Assembly: GCA_026545225.1 (NCBI GenBank)
Contig: CM048845.1
Coordinates: forward strand, 99,457,033-99,521,032
Length of the DNA: 64,000 nucleotides
DNA from: Cornus controversa
Taxonomy: Eukaryota; Streptophyta; Magnoliopsida; Cornales; Cornaceae
Reading direction: 5' to 3'
Part shown: positions 36,424 through 49,000 of the stretch, piece after piece
Layout of the letters: every line of letters begins with the position of its first letter
Numbering within the stretch: position 1 is the stretch's first letter
Notes under the pieces: generated by a model
Database searches by the model: none
What the model was told of the DNA's origin: nothing
What the model saw: the letters and a program-made list of their open reading frames with translations, nothing else
Program-made: the position numbers and the translations under genes

Positions 36424-36812
36424 ATTCGTTTGGTAGAAAGAAAGGAAGAGTGGTGGATGGAAGATAGGAGAAAATTTCTTTCGTTTGGTAGAGAATATGC
36501 AAAAAGGGAAGAGAAAAGACGATGGATGAGTCATCATTCCTCTTTCACAAATTTTCATTCCTCCAAATTTGGACGGAAGACGAGAAGAAAGAAAGACAAT
36601 GCTATTATAAAAAATTTAAATTACAAAACTATTTTTATTTCTCTTCCCTTCTCTTATAACCTACAAAGTAGGGTATTATTTCCTTCTCTTTTCTTCCATT
36701 CAACCAAACAAAAAGAGGAAAAAACACAATCTCTTCTCTAGAAATGTCTCATTTATCTCTCTTTCTCTCCCTTCCATATAATTTTCTTCCTTCCTACCAA
36801 ACGGAGCATTAA
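36424..36812. mobile_element. MITE with GTTTGGTAG-type ends
   Basis: The left ATTCGTTTGGTAGAAAGAAA and the reverse complement of the right end GCTCCGTTTGGTAGGAAGGA are imperfect inverted repeats. The interior is AG/CT-rich and non-coding. Target duplication is unclear. Confidence 0.5.
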
Positions 36813-37320
36813 TGCACTTGCGACTTCCTTCCTCAATAGTGCCGCTATCATGTGCGAAGTGAAGCTTGGTAGGAGCTTGAGCTAAGAGAATAGAGCAAAC
36901 TCGACGTCACAAAAGCAGGGATAGATCGCTCAAAAAAGTAACTCGAGATAGATACACAATTCTTTCTCCTGTCCTTCACTTAGAAAGAAAAGCCCATTTT
37001 TCAGAATGAAAATGTCGATAGAATAGCCTTCTTGTGTTACCTTCAAAGCCTGATTAATACACTTTAGGTGAGGTGCACGTCTTTCATTGTCTTAAGTTCT
37101 CCCTTGCTTCTCTGGCATTAGGAGCTTTCTTTATTGTCCTTCTGTTATTGCGCAGTCTTCCTTTTTTTTTATTTATAGAGAGAGGCGCTTTCACATCTTC
37201 TTAACCCGGAATGGCTGTGTAGAGGATGGACATACGAAGAGCCCTCTGCGAGAGCTCATTTTGATAGAAGGACTCGGTGAGCGTCCTTCAATGCTTACTT
37301 TGTTAGTTATTTTGCCTACT
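36813..37320. other. Sequence of foreign-looking composition, origin unknown
   Basis: Less AT-rich than its neighbours, with words such as GCAAACTCGACGTCACAAAA. It abuts gypsy RNase H remains, so it may be retrotransposon sequence. A mitochondrial-DNA origin is another possibility. I cannot decide from sequence alone. Confidence 0.25.
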
Positions 37321-37640
37321 TCATAGGTGTTGGTTGAGTGGTGACAGGATTCCTTTCCAATAGACCGTAACCATTATGGATTCTCCTTCTAGTAAAAATA
37401 GAGAAGCTGCGAAACTGGCTAGGGCATATGCCTTTGCGTTCTGTCCCCTTGGCACATATTCAATGTTGAAATATGCGAATGTGCGTGCTAATTCGCTCGC
37501 TGCTGTATAATAAGGTAAAAGATTTGATTTTTTAACTTCATAAACGCAGTTCATTTGGTTAATTTATAACTTTGAGTTACCCCAAACTTCTAGTTGATGT
37601 ACTTTAATGTCATAAGCTAGTTCCATTCCCATAATCATAT
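37321..37640 (-). pseudogene. Ty3/gypsy RNase H fragment
   Basis: The minus strand reads VHQLEVWGNSKLIINQMN, then YEVKKSNLLPYYTAASELAR, then YVPRGQNAKAYALASFAASL. This is the RNase H portion of plant Ty3/gypsy polyproteins, including the usual VPRGQNAKADALA block with A-Y in place of A-D. Only about 100 codons remain, with no flanking LTR or integrase seen. Confidence 0.75.
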
Positions 37641-37804
37641 TTCGACATGTTGTTGGAACATGACTCGAACAAAGATGAAAGAATGCAATTGAAGGCGCTT
37701 CACGAGATTAGAAAAAGACTCTAGCACATAAGAAAAAAAAAATCCTCACATATGTGCTCCTTGATACGAGAGCTCTCTCTTGTATACATTAATTCTGTTA
37801 GTGA

Positions 37805-38430
37805 CAGCATCACTGGTGGTAATGGAGTGGGGATGGTGGTTGTTGTCGTCGGTAGACATGGTGTGGGGATGGTGGTGGCGGATGTGGTTGTGGTTGTGGT
37901 GTGGGGAAGGTGGTGGCAGCGACAACAACACTGGTGGGGATGGTGGTGGTTGTAGGGATGGGAACTGTGGTGGTGGTGGTTGTAGGGGTGGGTGGGGATT
38001 GTGGTGGTTAGGGCATTTTGGACCAAAAAGGTGCTGGGAGCATTTTGGACCAAAATAGTAAATATTGATATTGATGTATTTGTAATTACTTTTTGTTAAG
38101 TTAAAAAATATTATAATAGTTTTTTTGTATTTGATATATTTGTATTATTCGCTCCACATTTAGACAAAAATTAAAGGACAATACTTATCTACTTACCGAT
38201 GCGTAGGTGGACCCTCCTGACCGCTGATGTGTTCCAATAAAAAATAAACACATCAACTTTAATTACAAAATTAAATTTAAAATGCAATAAAATACTTATT
38301 TATTACACTTTAAAGCTGATGTGTTCATTTTTTATTGGAACACATCAGTGGTCAGGTGAGTTCACCAACACACCGGTGAGTAGGTAAGTATTGTCTAAAA
38401 TTAAATTATCCCAAATAATTTCTCCTACCT
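37805..38430. repeat. TGG-rich repeat with conserved tail, copy 2 (occupied site)
   Basis: Second copy of the 32.05-32.38 kb repeat: a TGG-rich block, CATTTTGGACCAAAATAGTA, TTTGTAATTACTTTTTGTTA, then GACAAAAATTAAA. The final part is split by a 221-bp MITE and resumes as AAATTATCCCAAATAAT. Confidence 0.8.
38176..38396. mobile_element. 221-bp MULE-like MITE with 9-bp target duplication
   Basis: Nearly palindromic: the left end GGACAATACTTATCTACTTA and the right-end reverse complement AGACAATACTTACCTACTCA continue as inverted partners through TGATGTGTTCCAATAAAAAA. It is flanked by AAAATTAAA at 38167-38175 and again at 38397-38405. A 9-bp duplication fits Mutator-like elements. The empty site is visible in the paralogous repeat at about 32,353-32,372. 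Confidence 0.8.
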
Positions 38431-39010
38431 TCCGCTGACGTGGCCGTCTCTCTCCTTCCGTGCCTCCACGTCATCCCCTCTCCTAAAGTGCGCCGAGGTC
38501 CCCGTTACACCACCGGATCAACAGTATGTCCGGCGCAAGTTAGCCCACGCCACCACCAGAATATATAACTAACATGTGGAACCAAAAAGACTCCAATTTC
38601 ACTGCTCTGTTTTGGTATGCTTCATCTATAGATCCAGCCGTGATTTCTCCCCGATATTTGGATATAGACCGTTGGATGGTATTGATAGTGTCAGTTGCTC
38701 AACTTTCTGTGTAATTAACTGCTCACTTTTCGATTATGGTTTTAAAACGTGAGGATTTTATATGATAATGATAAATGTGTTCACCCTTTTTGTCTGTTCG
38801 GTGGATAAATTAGGTTTATGTGGGATGGGGATTTTTTCAAGTCGAAACCCTAATTTCAATTTCTCTGTGTTTTGGTGGGTATAAAAGGAGACCATTCATT
38901 GAAGTTGTCTAGCATCAGCTATTTGTTTTTGTTTATCTTTTTTGATAAATCAGAGTCAATTCTTGGTAATGAGGTTTTAGTGTACGTTTGTGATTGGTTT
39001 AATTGTGAGT
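38431..39010 (+). promoter_or_regulatory. Promoter and leader region of the broken TOC1 copy
   Basis: Homologous to the region upstream of the intact copy. Shared words include GACGTGGCC, TTACACCACC and CCGGCGCAAGTTAGCC (CCGGCGCACGTTAGCC in the other). The G-box found upstream of the intact copy is here reduced to CTGACGTGG. The transcription start is not located. Confidence 0.5.
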
Positions 39011-39250
39011 ATGGGGAGGAATGAGGTTGTGTTGATCGAGGGCATTGGCGGAGGAGGTGACATCAGTAGTAAGAGCAACGATGCTATTGTGGATCGCAGT
39101 AAAGTTAGAATTTTGTTGTGTGACAATGACATAAAGAGTTCGGAAGAAGTTCTAATGCTTTTGCGAAATTGCTCATACCAAGGTATTGGTTTTGCTTGCT
39201 TTGTTGTCTAGATGGTTATAGTATAGAATTTGTAAACAAAACTTGTTTCT

Positions 39251-39417
39251 CTATTGTTGATCACAGCAAAGTTGGAATTTTGTTGTGTCACAATAATATA
39301 AAGAGTTCGGAAGAAGTTCTAATGCTTTTGTATAATTGCCCATACCAAGTTATTGGTTTTGGTACTTGTTATCCAGTTGGTTTTGGTAAAGAATTTGTAA
39401 ACCAAACTCGGTTCTCT
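39251..39417 (+). repeat. Tandem partial duplicate of exon 1 in intron 1
   Basis: A ~167-bp unit starting inside exon 1 (39,084-39,250) is repeated immediately downstream. The copy reads like SKVGILLCHNNIKSSEEVLM, but its donor is altered (CCAAGTTATT instead of CCAAGGTATT), and no acceptor precedes it. It is probably not an exon. Confidence 0.8.
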
Positions 39418-41474
39418 CTCTCATTCTCTTTAATCTGGGATGCTAACTGAGAGTATGGGTGTTTTGGAAGGTTGAATAATTTAAATTTAATGTAATTGTT
39501 ATGTAATCTAGATGATAGATATTGTTTCATGTGTTTTTTAGTTATGAAGCACAGTAGTTTATACAGGACAAGTTATTTGAGAAATGGACTATTTTAATTC
39601 ACGTTTCTTGTTACCAGAATAAAATTTCTCTGGTTTAGTTTGAAAACCAATATTGATTGAGGGATGCATGTCATGCTACATGAGATTCAAATATAAAGGA
39701 GGATCCCACCTACATCTCCCTAAAAGAGCATATAAAACTAATTGCCACCAAACTTAGAATCTCTAGTATATTTGACAAAGTATTTAAATTTCGCTATTTG
39801 TAATCACAATCTCTGCAACATGTTTATAGTTTCCATGATTTCTTTTATGTAATATGTCCTAATTAATAATTTACATTGTTTTTAGTTTTTTTCTTTTTTT
39901 TTTTTTCTACTTCTGATTTAAAACAAAAAAGGTGATTTCAATAATTGAAGGAAAATTTATATATGTTATATAGAAAAGTGTATTAATTTAGTCTATATTT
40001 TTTAAATTATTATTAATTAAATAGAATAAATATGAAATTCAAATAAATTTATATTTTTTAAATTTGTTTCATTCAGTACTTATAAAAAAAAATTGTTTCT
40101 TTTGGTAGAATTTCATGTAAAATGTCTTGGAGACGAAATCAGTTAATTTACATAAATGATGACTGTAATTCTTTATTTCTATTTTTTTTAAGATGATGTA
40201 GTTCTATTTCTGAAATTGAACCATTATTAGTCATGTTTTCGTTTTATAATTTGGGTAAACTAAAATATATTAATGTCAAGGTTTTATATAAATCTGAAAG
40301 GCGTATAAAGAGGAATTGCAGTAAATATATGACTTCATTAAAGAATAGGACAACATTGTCTTAAAACGTAGAAGTACTTGTTGATCTTTCCACTGGAAAA
40401 GTAGGACTGATTAGTAATTTTCTGTTCTTTTTCATTGGAAGTGCACTAACTTCCGAAAGCGCTCCATCATATTGGTTTGATATACTTGTATTTCGTCTAA
40501 AAGTAATGTGTATTTTTCACTATGCTGACTGTGGACGACTGTTGGTTTATAGTAACTTCTGTGAGGTCAGCCAGACAGGTGATTGATGCACTGAATGCTG
40601 AGCGGCCTGATATAGACATCATTCTTTCCGAACTTGACCTTCCCATGGACATAGGCTTGAAGATGTTGAATTACATTTTGAGGCATAAAGAATTACAATG
40701 TATTCCTGTGATCAGTAAGCTTGGTTTTGTTTCTATTTTCATTTACCTAAATGCTTGGTTTCTTTTTTTTTTTCTCTTCCTTTTTCATCTTAATTACAGA
40801 CTCATTTTCACTGTCTATTCTTATTGTTTCACTAAGTTATGTCGGCACAGGATGAGGGCTCTATAGTTGTCAAGTGCTTGAGACTCGGGGCTGCTGATTT
40901 TCTTATCAAATCTTTACGCATGAATGAGCTTTTCAACTTCTGGGCGCACATGTGGAGAAGGCGGCAAATGGTATGTAACGGTTTTATTAATCCTTTAATA
41001 TGTTTAAACCACTCCTTTGTGACCTTAGTGAAATATTTAAAGAGATCTAAGGTAGTTTGGTAAGGCACTTGATAGATAGAATATGAAGCAGAAGCTAGGA
41101 AATTAGAACAGCCTTTATCTGGGGTTTAACCTAGGAGACACTATATAAAATGATATTTTTTTTTATTGCAAGAACTCTCTGTACTCCTCACTATACTGTC
41201 ATTTATTTTCTATTCTCACAAAAGAAAGTAAGATAAATTACCTCGATCTCCCCTGAGGTTTGGAGTTATCACCCACCAATAGAAGTTAGGTGAAAATTGC
41301 AGTTGACTTCCCTTGAGCTTTTATTGACTTTAAGATATCCTAATGTCGTTAACGGACAATTAAGTCCATTAAGGAATCTTTACAGAGTACCAATATTGCC
41401 CTTCGTTTTGATATAAGACTTTTGTAACCTTATTCATCACAATTTTCTTCCTCCACTCATTTGACATTATTTCT

Positions 41475-41900
41475 TATTCTAGAATTTTGTTAAATAAATT
41501 TTTTTTGGGCAAATAAATCTACGGTAATAATCAACTTTGTTAACCATTCAATTTCTATAGTTCCTAAATTTCTCCTTACCTCTATAGGTAAGTTATCAAG
41601 TCCTATTGCTTTAATTTTTACACATCTTCTTAAGTGGTTCTTCTACTTTCCTTGGTAGTAATTTAATTTTCCATTCCTATATAAGGTTCATTACTTATTA
41701 GTTCCTCTCTAGTATATTCCTCATTTAGTAATTGTTGAAATTAATATTTTCATCTCTAATATGTCATTCTCATTAACTAATATTGTTTGATCTATATCCT
41801 TAATAGATCTATCTTGATTCACGTCTCTAGTCAACTTTTTTCTATTTTTTGCCAACTTGTAAATACTAAATAGCCTCTTCACCCACTTTTGTACATTAAT
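41475..41900 (-). pseudogene. RTE-clade LINE fragment, N-terminal part of the RT
   Basis: The minus strand reads like RTE reverse transcriptase: IYKLAKNRKKLTRDVNQDRS, then IKAIGLDNLPIEV and IEIEWLTKLI, with stops and shifts. This precedes the palm domain in intact elements. Confidence 0.65.
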
Positions 41901-42049
41901 ATATATTTAATTTCCAATTACAATTCTCATTTTGGACACTTGAGAAGCTATTTAATATAAAACACAAAATTGTAATGTCAAAAAGATGAATGAGTCTTTT
42001 ATCAAAACGAAGGGCAATATTGGTACTTTGTAAAGATGAATAAGGTGGA

Positions 42050-42950
42050 ATACCAAGGGATGTAGTTTGGTGGGCTCTACAAAGAAAACAAGTCCCTATA
42101 AATCTTTGAAATCTTATTCAGGATATATAGAGTGAGTTTGGGGCTAGAGTTCGTACTCTATGCGAAGAGAGCCGAGAGACTAGTGATTTCTCTACAAAAG
42201 TAGGATTAAACCATGGCTCAGTATTAATTCCATATTTATTAAAAGTAGTTTTGGATGAAATAATGAAGGATATCCAAGAGGACATTCCATGATATATGTT
42301 GCTTGCTGACGACATAGTTAATTTTGATACTTCTAAGGAAACCTTAACAATAAAATTAGAAACATGGGAAAGTGCTTAGAATTGAAAGGCCTAAAAATTA
42401 GTAGGATGAAAACATAATACATGGCATGTAAGTTTAATAAAGTAGTAGAGTACAGAAATATAATTGCCATAATCCAAGACCAAAGGGCTACTTAAAATAG
42501 TCATTTTCGATATTTAGGGTCCATTATACAACAAGATAGAGAGATAGATAATGATGTGGTAAGTAGAATTGGAGCAAAGTGGACAAAATGAAGAAATGCT
42601 AGTGTTATGTGACAAAGGAATACGAAATAAGTTAAAAGAAAAATCTTATAAGATGGTTATAACGCCAGCTATACTATATAAAGCAAAATGTTGGGCATTC
42701 AAAAAAGAAACAAGAACAACCCATTCATGTAGCTGAAATGAGAATGTTAAGATAGATGGTAGAAGTTACTAGAAAAGGTAGGATTCATAATTAACATATG
42801 CAAGAGAATATAAGAGTTTAAATATAATATGAAATGTGGCTTGTAATAAAAAAGAATGAAAAAAAAGAATTCATGTGGCTGACCCCAAAGGCAAGGATGG
42901 CGATGATTAATGTACATATTAAATATATACGCAAATTTGCAAACTTTTAG
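42050..42950 (+). pseudogene. RTE-clade LINE fragment, palm to C-terminal part
   Basis: The plus strand reads DVVWWALQRKQVPINL, FGARVRTLCEESRETSDFST, KVGLNHGSVLIPYLLKVVLD, the catalytic-type MLLADDIVNFDTS, and later HVAEMRMLRWMVEVTRKGRI, broken by stops. It is the downstream half of an RTE-type RT, opposite in orientation to the fragment at 41.5-41.9 kb. Confidence 0.75.
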
Positions 42951-42988
42951 GTTTTGCAAAATTGTAAATTATATCTTCATATATTTAG

Positions 42989-43157
42989 AAAGGGCTAGCC
43001 CAATGCACGAGACTCCCGCCATTGCAAGATCTGGGGAGGGTCAGATGTATGCAGCCTTACCTTCGCATGCGGAGAGGCTGTTTCCTTGTTTCTAACTCGT
43101 GATCTCTAGGTCACAATAAAGCAACCTTATTGTTGCGCCAAGGCCCACCCTCACATG
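42989..43157 (-). mobile_element. Au-type tRNA-derived SINE
   Basis: The minus strand carries the plant Au-SINE-like series GGCGCAACAATAAGGTTGC, CCTAGAGATCACGAGTT and CATGCGAAGGTAAGGCTGCA, then CATCTGACCCTCCCCAGATC and GGGAGTCTCGTGCATTGGG. It is flanked by near-identical TTCATATATTTAG (42976-42988) and TTCATATATTTGG (43158-43170), a 12/13 target-site duplication. Confidence 0.85.
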
Positions 43158-45364
43158 TTCATATATTTGGAGTGTAAAATTTGCAATAAATCTTACGAAA
43201 TATATTGATATAATATATTCTATTAATACATGATTAGAAATAAAATGTATATACATACCACAGATTATATATATACATATATGTAGGTTATAGAGTTGAG
43301 CCACCTCATCAGCCATTGTCGCCACCTTCTACTCTATTTCCTCTCCTTTCCATTGCTGCCAACTCCTTGGTTTCGTTTCCTCTCTCCCTTTCATTGGCAC
43401 CACATCTTTGATCTTCCTACCAACAGCACCTCCCTATTCTCTCTTCTTTACACTCCTAATTTTACCTCTATGTACAAACCCAACAAGAAGTCCATTGTTC
43501 TTGTGCCACCACTTAAATGGTTATCAAGATTACCCATATCCATCTTAATCATTACTATTTCCATGGTCAAATACCAGCAACCCTATAACCACCGTCATCA
43601 CCCCCTTCAAGCTTACCAACAGTGGCCCCCTTCAGAACATTTCTGACAATGGTGACAAGCTCCATTTTCCTTAATTTTCAACACCATTTTTTCATTTTAC
43701 ATGATAATTGAAAATGAGCCCTAATCAGTGATGGAGTGTTGATTGAGGATTAGGCTAGATGATTTTTTAATCTCCTATTGGTGGTGGTGACAGTAGTGGT
43801 GAATGTGGGCTTGAAGAGGAGTAGATGGTGGTGGAAAATCGATAAACCCAGATGCGAAATAGGTAGTTGTGATTCGTGATAGTTGCTTGGTGGTTGGTGT
43901 GGATATTTGAGATGTGGCGGCAGCGGCAATAATGTGGAGAGGTGGAGCCGGTGGTCGTGTAGGTACACAAGGTTGAGTAGAGGGAACACAAGGAGGTGGA
44001 AAAGAGAAAATATGGAATTTACATGTGGGCACTTGTAATATTGAGGATAAAAATTATAAAAGATTGCAAATTTTTGGGATGTTAGGGTTTTTGACTCTAA
44101 TAGGGTGTCAGAGTTATTTTAGTGTACGCTCTAGATGTGGGTGATAACTTAAAACCTTTGGGGAGGTTAAGGTAAATTAACCAAGAAATAGCTTACTTTT
44201 ATGTGAGTAAGCTTACCTAGTGGCTTCCCTCGTAGCCATCTCAAATCTCCCTAAAGCAACATTCCTGTAATCATATTGCTCTTCAAATTATTTATCACGT
44301 GGGCAGCTTGAACTGGCAGAAAAGAACATCTTCAACTATGAATTTGATCTACGGGCATCAGATCATAGCGATGCTAGTACAAACAACAGTACTCTGTTTT
44401 TGGATGACACAGATGACAAATCCCGGAAAAGTGTCAATTGGGAGATGTTTGTGTCAACTCATCAGAAAGATGAGGTGAGTGTGATGCAGTAATTGAGATA
44501 GGTAACTAAGTCATTTTTCAGTTTATTATTAGCTTGGTGACAATCAGCATATTTACCATTTAAGAAAACTTGTTTTCTTGATGGCACTCATGCTGAAAAT
44601 CATGCTTTTTTATTGATTTCTGGATATTCTATCAAAATTATCCTTTTTGATATCTGAAATATGAATGTTAAACCTTTTGCGATTTTCCTATGACATCTTC
44701 CATTTTGTTTATATTGCTGGGGAAGGAAAAAGAATAGGTTCAAGAAAGCTTTGAACTAGAGTTGTATCTAGGTTTTACTACTGTGTTACAATGTGGTACT
44801 CAGGGTATCTCATAGATACATAATGCAAAATGATGGGTACCACTCAGTGTACTCCTCCCAACACCCACAAATAGGGGGGACCTCTTTGGGTAATTTGCCT
44901 TTACACAGGTCAAAATAACTGAGCAACAAGTTAATAAAAAAGAAGAAATTGAAAAATATGGACCATGTAGGGTTTTTAATAGATAGATAAGTGGTGGGGG
45001 CATATAAAGTTAGGAATCTATACCTTGTGTTTACCAAGAATAAGATATTAAGACCTTGGTGGAATTTAAATTATTGGCATCTTCAAGGAGGAACAAAACT
45101 TTGAATAGTGCTAGAAGAACTCGTGAATTAAAACAGAAAGTGTACATGTAAAAGAGGAGAAACTGAGAGGGAAAAGTTTTTTATTTCGTTTTCAAGATAA
45201 AGAAAATTTACGCATTCGCTAGAGATTTATGTTTTCTTAACAAACTCAGGTTCAAAAATCTTGCTCAAGTTATGATTATTTTTTTAGGATCAACAAATCA
45301 TAGTATTTCTTCATCAGAAATGATAAGCACTTTTAGATGTATCACATCTTGATTGAAATATAAG

Positions 45365-46085
45365 ACATTATTTGGCATGTATAGTACATAGAGTATATAG
45401 TATCATTGAATTTTAACAGTTTGAGTAGTTTCATAAGAATTATAAATTTTTGAAATAATTTTTGCAAATTTTGCATGTGTGTGTTTACAACTATTTTAAA
45501 GATACTTTGCTTTCTTTTGTCTTTCCTCTAAAACAATAAAATAAAAAAACAAATCTTCTCTCCAAGCCTAGAATGCAAAACCATGTATTTCTGACTTTCC
45601 TTTAACTAAAAGGCACCTAAATTTTTATTTTTTATTTTTAAAAATTTTGAAACTTTAGAGGCTTCTATTTTGTGGGTTAAAACTTGGAAACTAAAAGCTA
45701 TGCATGGCATATGAAATTTTTATCACATGATTTGGCATGTATATTATGCTTAACATAAAATATCATACAATTTCAACGGGTTGGGTAGTATCGTAAGAAG
45801 AATAAATTTTCAAAATACTTTTAAAATATGCATGTGTTTGTGCGTGTACAACGATTTTAAAGATACACTGGTTTGCCTGCCCTCATCAACAATAAAATAA
45901 AATAAATAAATATATCTTCTCTCGATGCCTAGAATGCAAAGACATTTATTTTTGTTTTTCCTTTACATAATGACACCTAATAATTTTAGTTTTTCTTTTG
46001 AATATTTGAAGGCACTTGACCTTCTATTGCATGTGAAACTTTTGGGTCTTGTAATTTGTAAGTCAAAAGTTGGAACCTAAATGCT
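45365..46085 (+). repeat. Tandem duplication of ~360 bp in intron 4 of the broken TOC1 copy
   Basis: Two adjacent units (about 45,365-45,724 and 45,725-46,085) share ATTTGGCATGTATA, ATTTTAAAGATAC, AGCCTAGAATGCAAA/TGCCTAGAATGCAAA and TTTCCTTTA. Intron 4 of the intact copy has a single counterpart (about 57,270-57,560). Confidence 0.7.
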
Positions 46086-49000
46086 ATGCATGCCATACCT
46101 TGTAATTAATAGTTACGTAATATAAGTTTAAGTTTAGAGCAGTTTGCAACTTTGTATGATTGCATCTTTTTTTATATTATTATTATTTCTTTTAAATTTT
46201 AAATCTATTTTTGAGAGAGTGGGTGAACGATTTGGAACTCTATTGTAGAATTTTGTCTACACCAAATTTAATTAAAAATTGTGACTACATCTTTAAAAGC
46301 AAATGATAGACTTGGAACTTTAAAATTTGATCATATTTAAAACCAAAAGATATAGAAGGTTTTAACAGAAGTGGACATGGTAGTAGGAGACGAGTCATCA
46401 AATTATGTATGTACATACAGATACATATGTACACATGCATACAAATATGTATCATATCATTGCTTTTTCCCTTTATGCGACAGAGGTGATAAGTCCTTAA
46501 CATTAAAATGTAATTTTTTTAGTATAATATCATAGTATAATTGTTAGGAAAAGCATAATAGAGGTTCTAAATACTTAGACTCTCTCTTGAAAAGAATAAT
46601 TGAGATATAACGAGAATGTATCATATCTTATTTATTCCAAAGTTTTAAGTCCACACAATATAAATTATATAATTCTCAACTTTTTTCACAATTTCTTTTT
46701 TAAGAGTTTGTCAGTAATAATATATATAACATGACAAACATTTCTAATTTTAATGCTATATATAGAGATATATATATTTTAATTTTCATATACATCAAAA
46801 TATATGCGATATATCTATACATTTATATTGCCATGTGCCCTTATCCTAGTTTTTAAGAATTTGTCATATCATTCTGTCCATACTTAGCATCGCGTTGTGT
46901 CCGTCTCCCGTATCCGTATCCAGTAGAACACTATTTTCTTAAGGGCACTGTTGGAATTTCATTTACTTTCTAAGTGGAAGTTGTATTGGTTATATCCTAA
47001 TCCAAATCGGATCCATGCTGGATTTCTAGATTACAATCATATCTGAGCCAGATTTTATTGTCGGATTTGAAATTACAAACCAAACTTGATAAAATGGGTC
47101 TAAGGTCAGATTGGACTTCAAGTCCAACCCAATCCCTTTCATGCCCTAATCATAATAACAAGTAATAGGATCCATCCAATGAGTTCAAGTTATATGTTAG
47201 TTTTGATGAGCTTTGTGTTCTGTTCATTTCTTTATAATAAAATATCTTTTCCTTTTTGTGAGTCGACTATGTCCAAACTAACATTCATCATTGGCATGCA
47301 ATATGAATTTATATTTTTTAGTTTAATGCTGCTGTTGCTGTTGCTCCTGTAATGCCTCCACTTGCTGATTCATTGGTTTATTGTCCTGATATGCCAGGAA
47401 ATAATGACCGGCAAATAGGTGAGCAGCTCCACATGGTTTTGTACTTTAATGATGTTATGACATTATAATGTTGTTGAAAAATGCAATTTTAAAATGATAT
47501 GATAAGATTGTTTTTATTTGTATACATCCTGTGTATATTGGACATCAAATGGTTATATTCAATTCATTAATTTTTATAGCATTTGAATTGTCCATTTTGC
47601 TTTTTGTTATAGCTCTACGTTTCAATTGATCTAATCTTAGGTTCTTTTTTGTGGTTTCATAAAACTAATATTTTCAATCTTATAATATCATTTGCGTGAG
47701 TGACTCCTTTCTCCACTTTAGAAGATAAATTTATCCTTTAAGATGCATTTAGAAGCAAATTGCTGATATTGGATTGAACTTTGTTAGCTTTGGAATGATT
47801 AATAGATAAAATACAATCATTTGACTCATTACTGTTTGATGGATTTTTCTAGCTGTCTGCTCATAATCGGCTTGCCATTTTTTTCAGAAGCTTCGTTTTG
47901 ACTCAGCTTGATCAAACAAGTTGACTTGAGTTCGTGTTTTAGCTTATGCCAGTGCTCAAAGATTAAGCTCAGCTCGTTTAGCCACATTGAAATCTACTCT
48001 CATACCTAGAATATATGTAGACATATTAATATACACACGTATATCTGTATATAAAGCCTAGATCTATAATTGTACAAAAAGTCACTATACCTATAGCTAT
48101 ATCATCAAATCAGAGGGAAAAACAGAAAGCACGGTTTTAAATTTTTAAATTTTTGAGAGATTTCATAATCACGAGGGAAAAAGAAAAGGAAGAGCAGGAA
48201 GAAAGTAGATAAAGAAGGGCTGTTGATAGGAAAGAGTATCACTAGAACGCGATTGCTAATAGGTAATGGAAGTGTTAAGAATGGGAAAAGCAACAGCTTC
48301 TTTGAGTTGGATATGAGGTACATCACTTTTTCGGAAGAAGAAAAGGAAAAGATGATGGAATCATGATGTGTCTCATGCGCCACTGCTATGAACACTTATT
48401 TTAGGCAATAGACGAAAGGATAAATTTTTAGACTGATTTTAGGTATCCTTATGTTTAGGGATTTTTGTTATTTTTTAAGGTTTATCTTTTCCTATTTTTG
48501 AGCTTAGTTTTGTTGATATATATATTGTTTGATAAATTCAGATTATTATGTTTCTTGATTGATTGTAACTAATATAAATTGAGTTTTCCCCTAATTTCTT
48601 CTCTCTTCTTTCTCTTCTCTCTTTCACTCTTCTCTTTCCCTTGTACTGCTTCTAGTCTACTACATCAGTTTTGTGTAATAGCATTCACATTCTATGTCAA
48701 ATTGGTATTAGAGCCTTTGCATTCTACATCAAAAAGGGAAGGAAAGTGCTGATATAACCAGATGCAGCAAACTGTCATATTGCAAGTCAGATGCCAGAGA
48801 GCAACATCGGAGAAGAAAGCAATTTCTTTAAGCTCTCTCTCTCTCGCTACACACACACACACACACAAACACATCTTTTCTTTTCTCTCTCTTTCTCCCT
48901 CTGCACAGAAATATACTGCCCAGAATCCTTCGTTTCCTTTTCCGGTAAGTAAGAATCCTTTGTTTCTGCAAGACAAATAATACAAATATAAATTGATGGG

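Larger units (their letters stand above)
41228..44195. mobile_element. Composite inverted-repeat insertion in intron 3 of the broken TOC1 copy
   Basis: The outer ends are inverted counterparts: TAAATTACCTCGATCTCCCC and GTTATCACCCA at 41,233-41,272, against TGGGTGATAAC and GGGGAGGTTAAGGTAAATTA at 44,148-44,180. A second inverted pair, ACCAATATTGCCCTTCGTTT at about 41,390-41,410 and its complement at about 42,004-42,025, lies inside. RTE-type LINE pieces and a SINE fill much of the interior. The intact TOC1 copy has only a 443-bp intron here, so the material was gained after or lost before the split. Confidence 0.55.
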
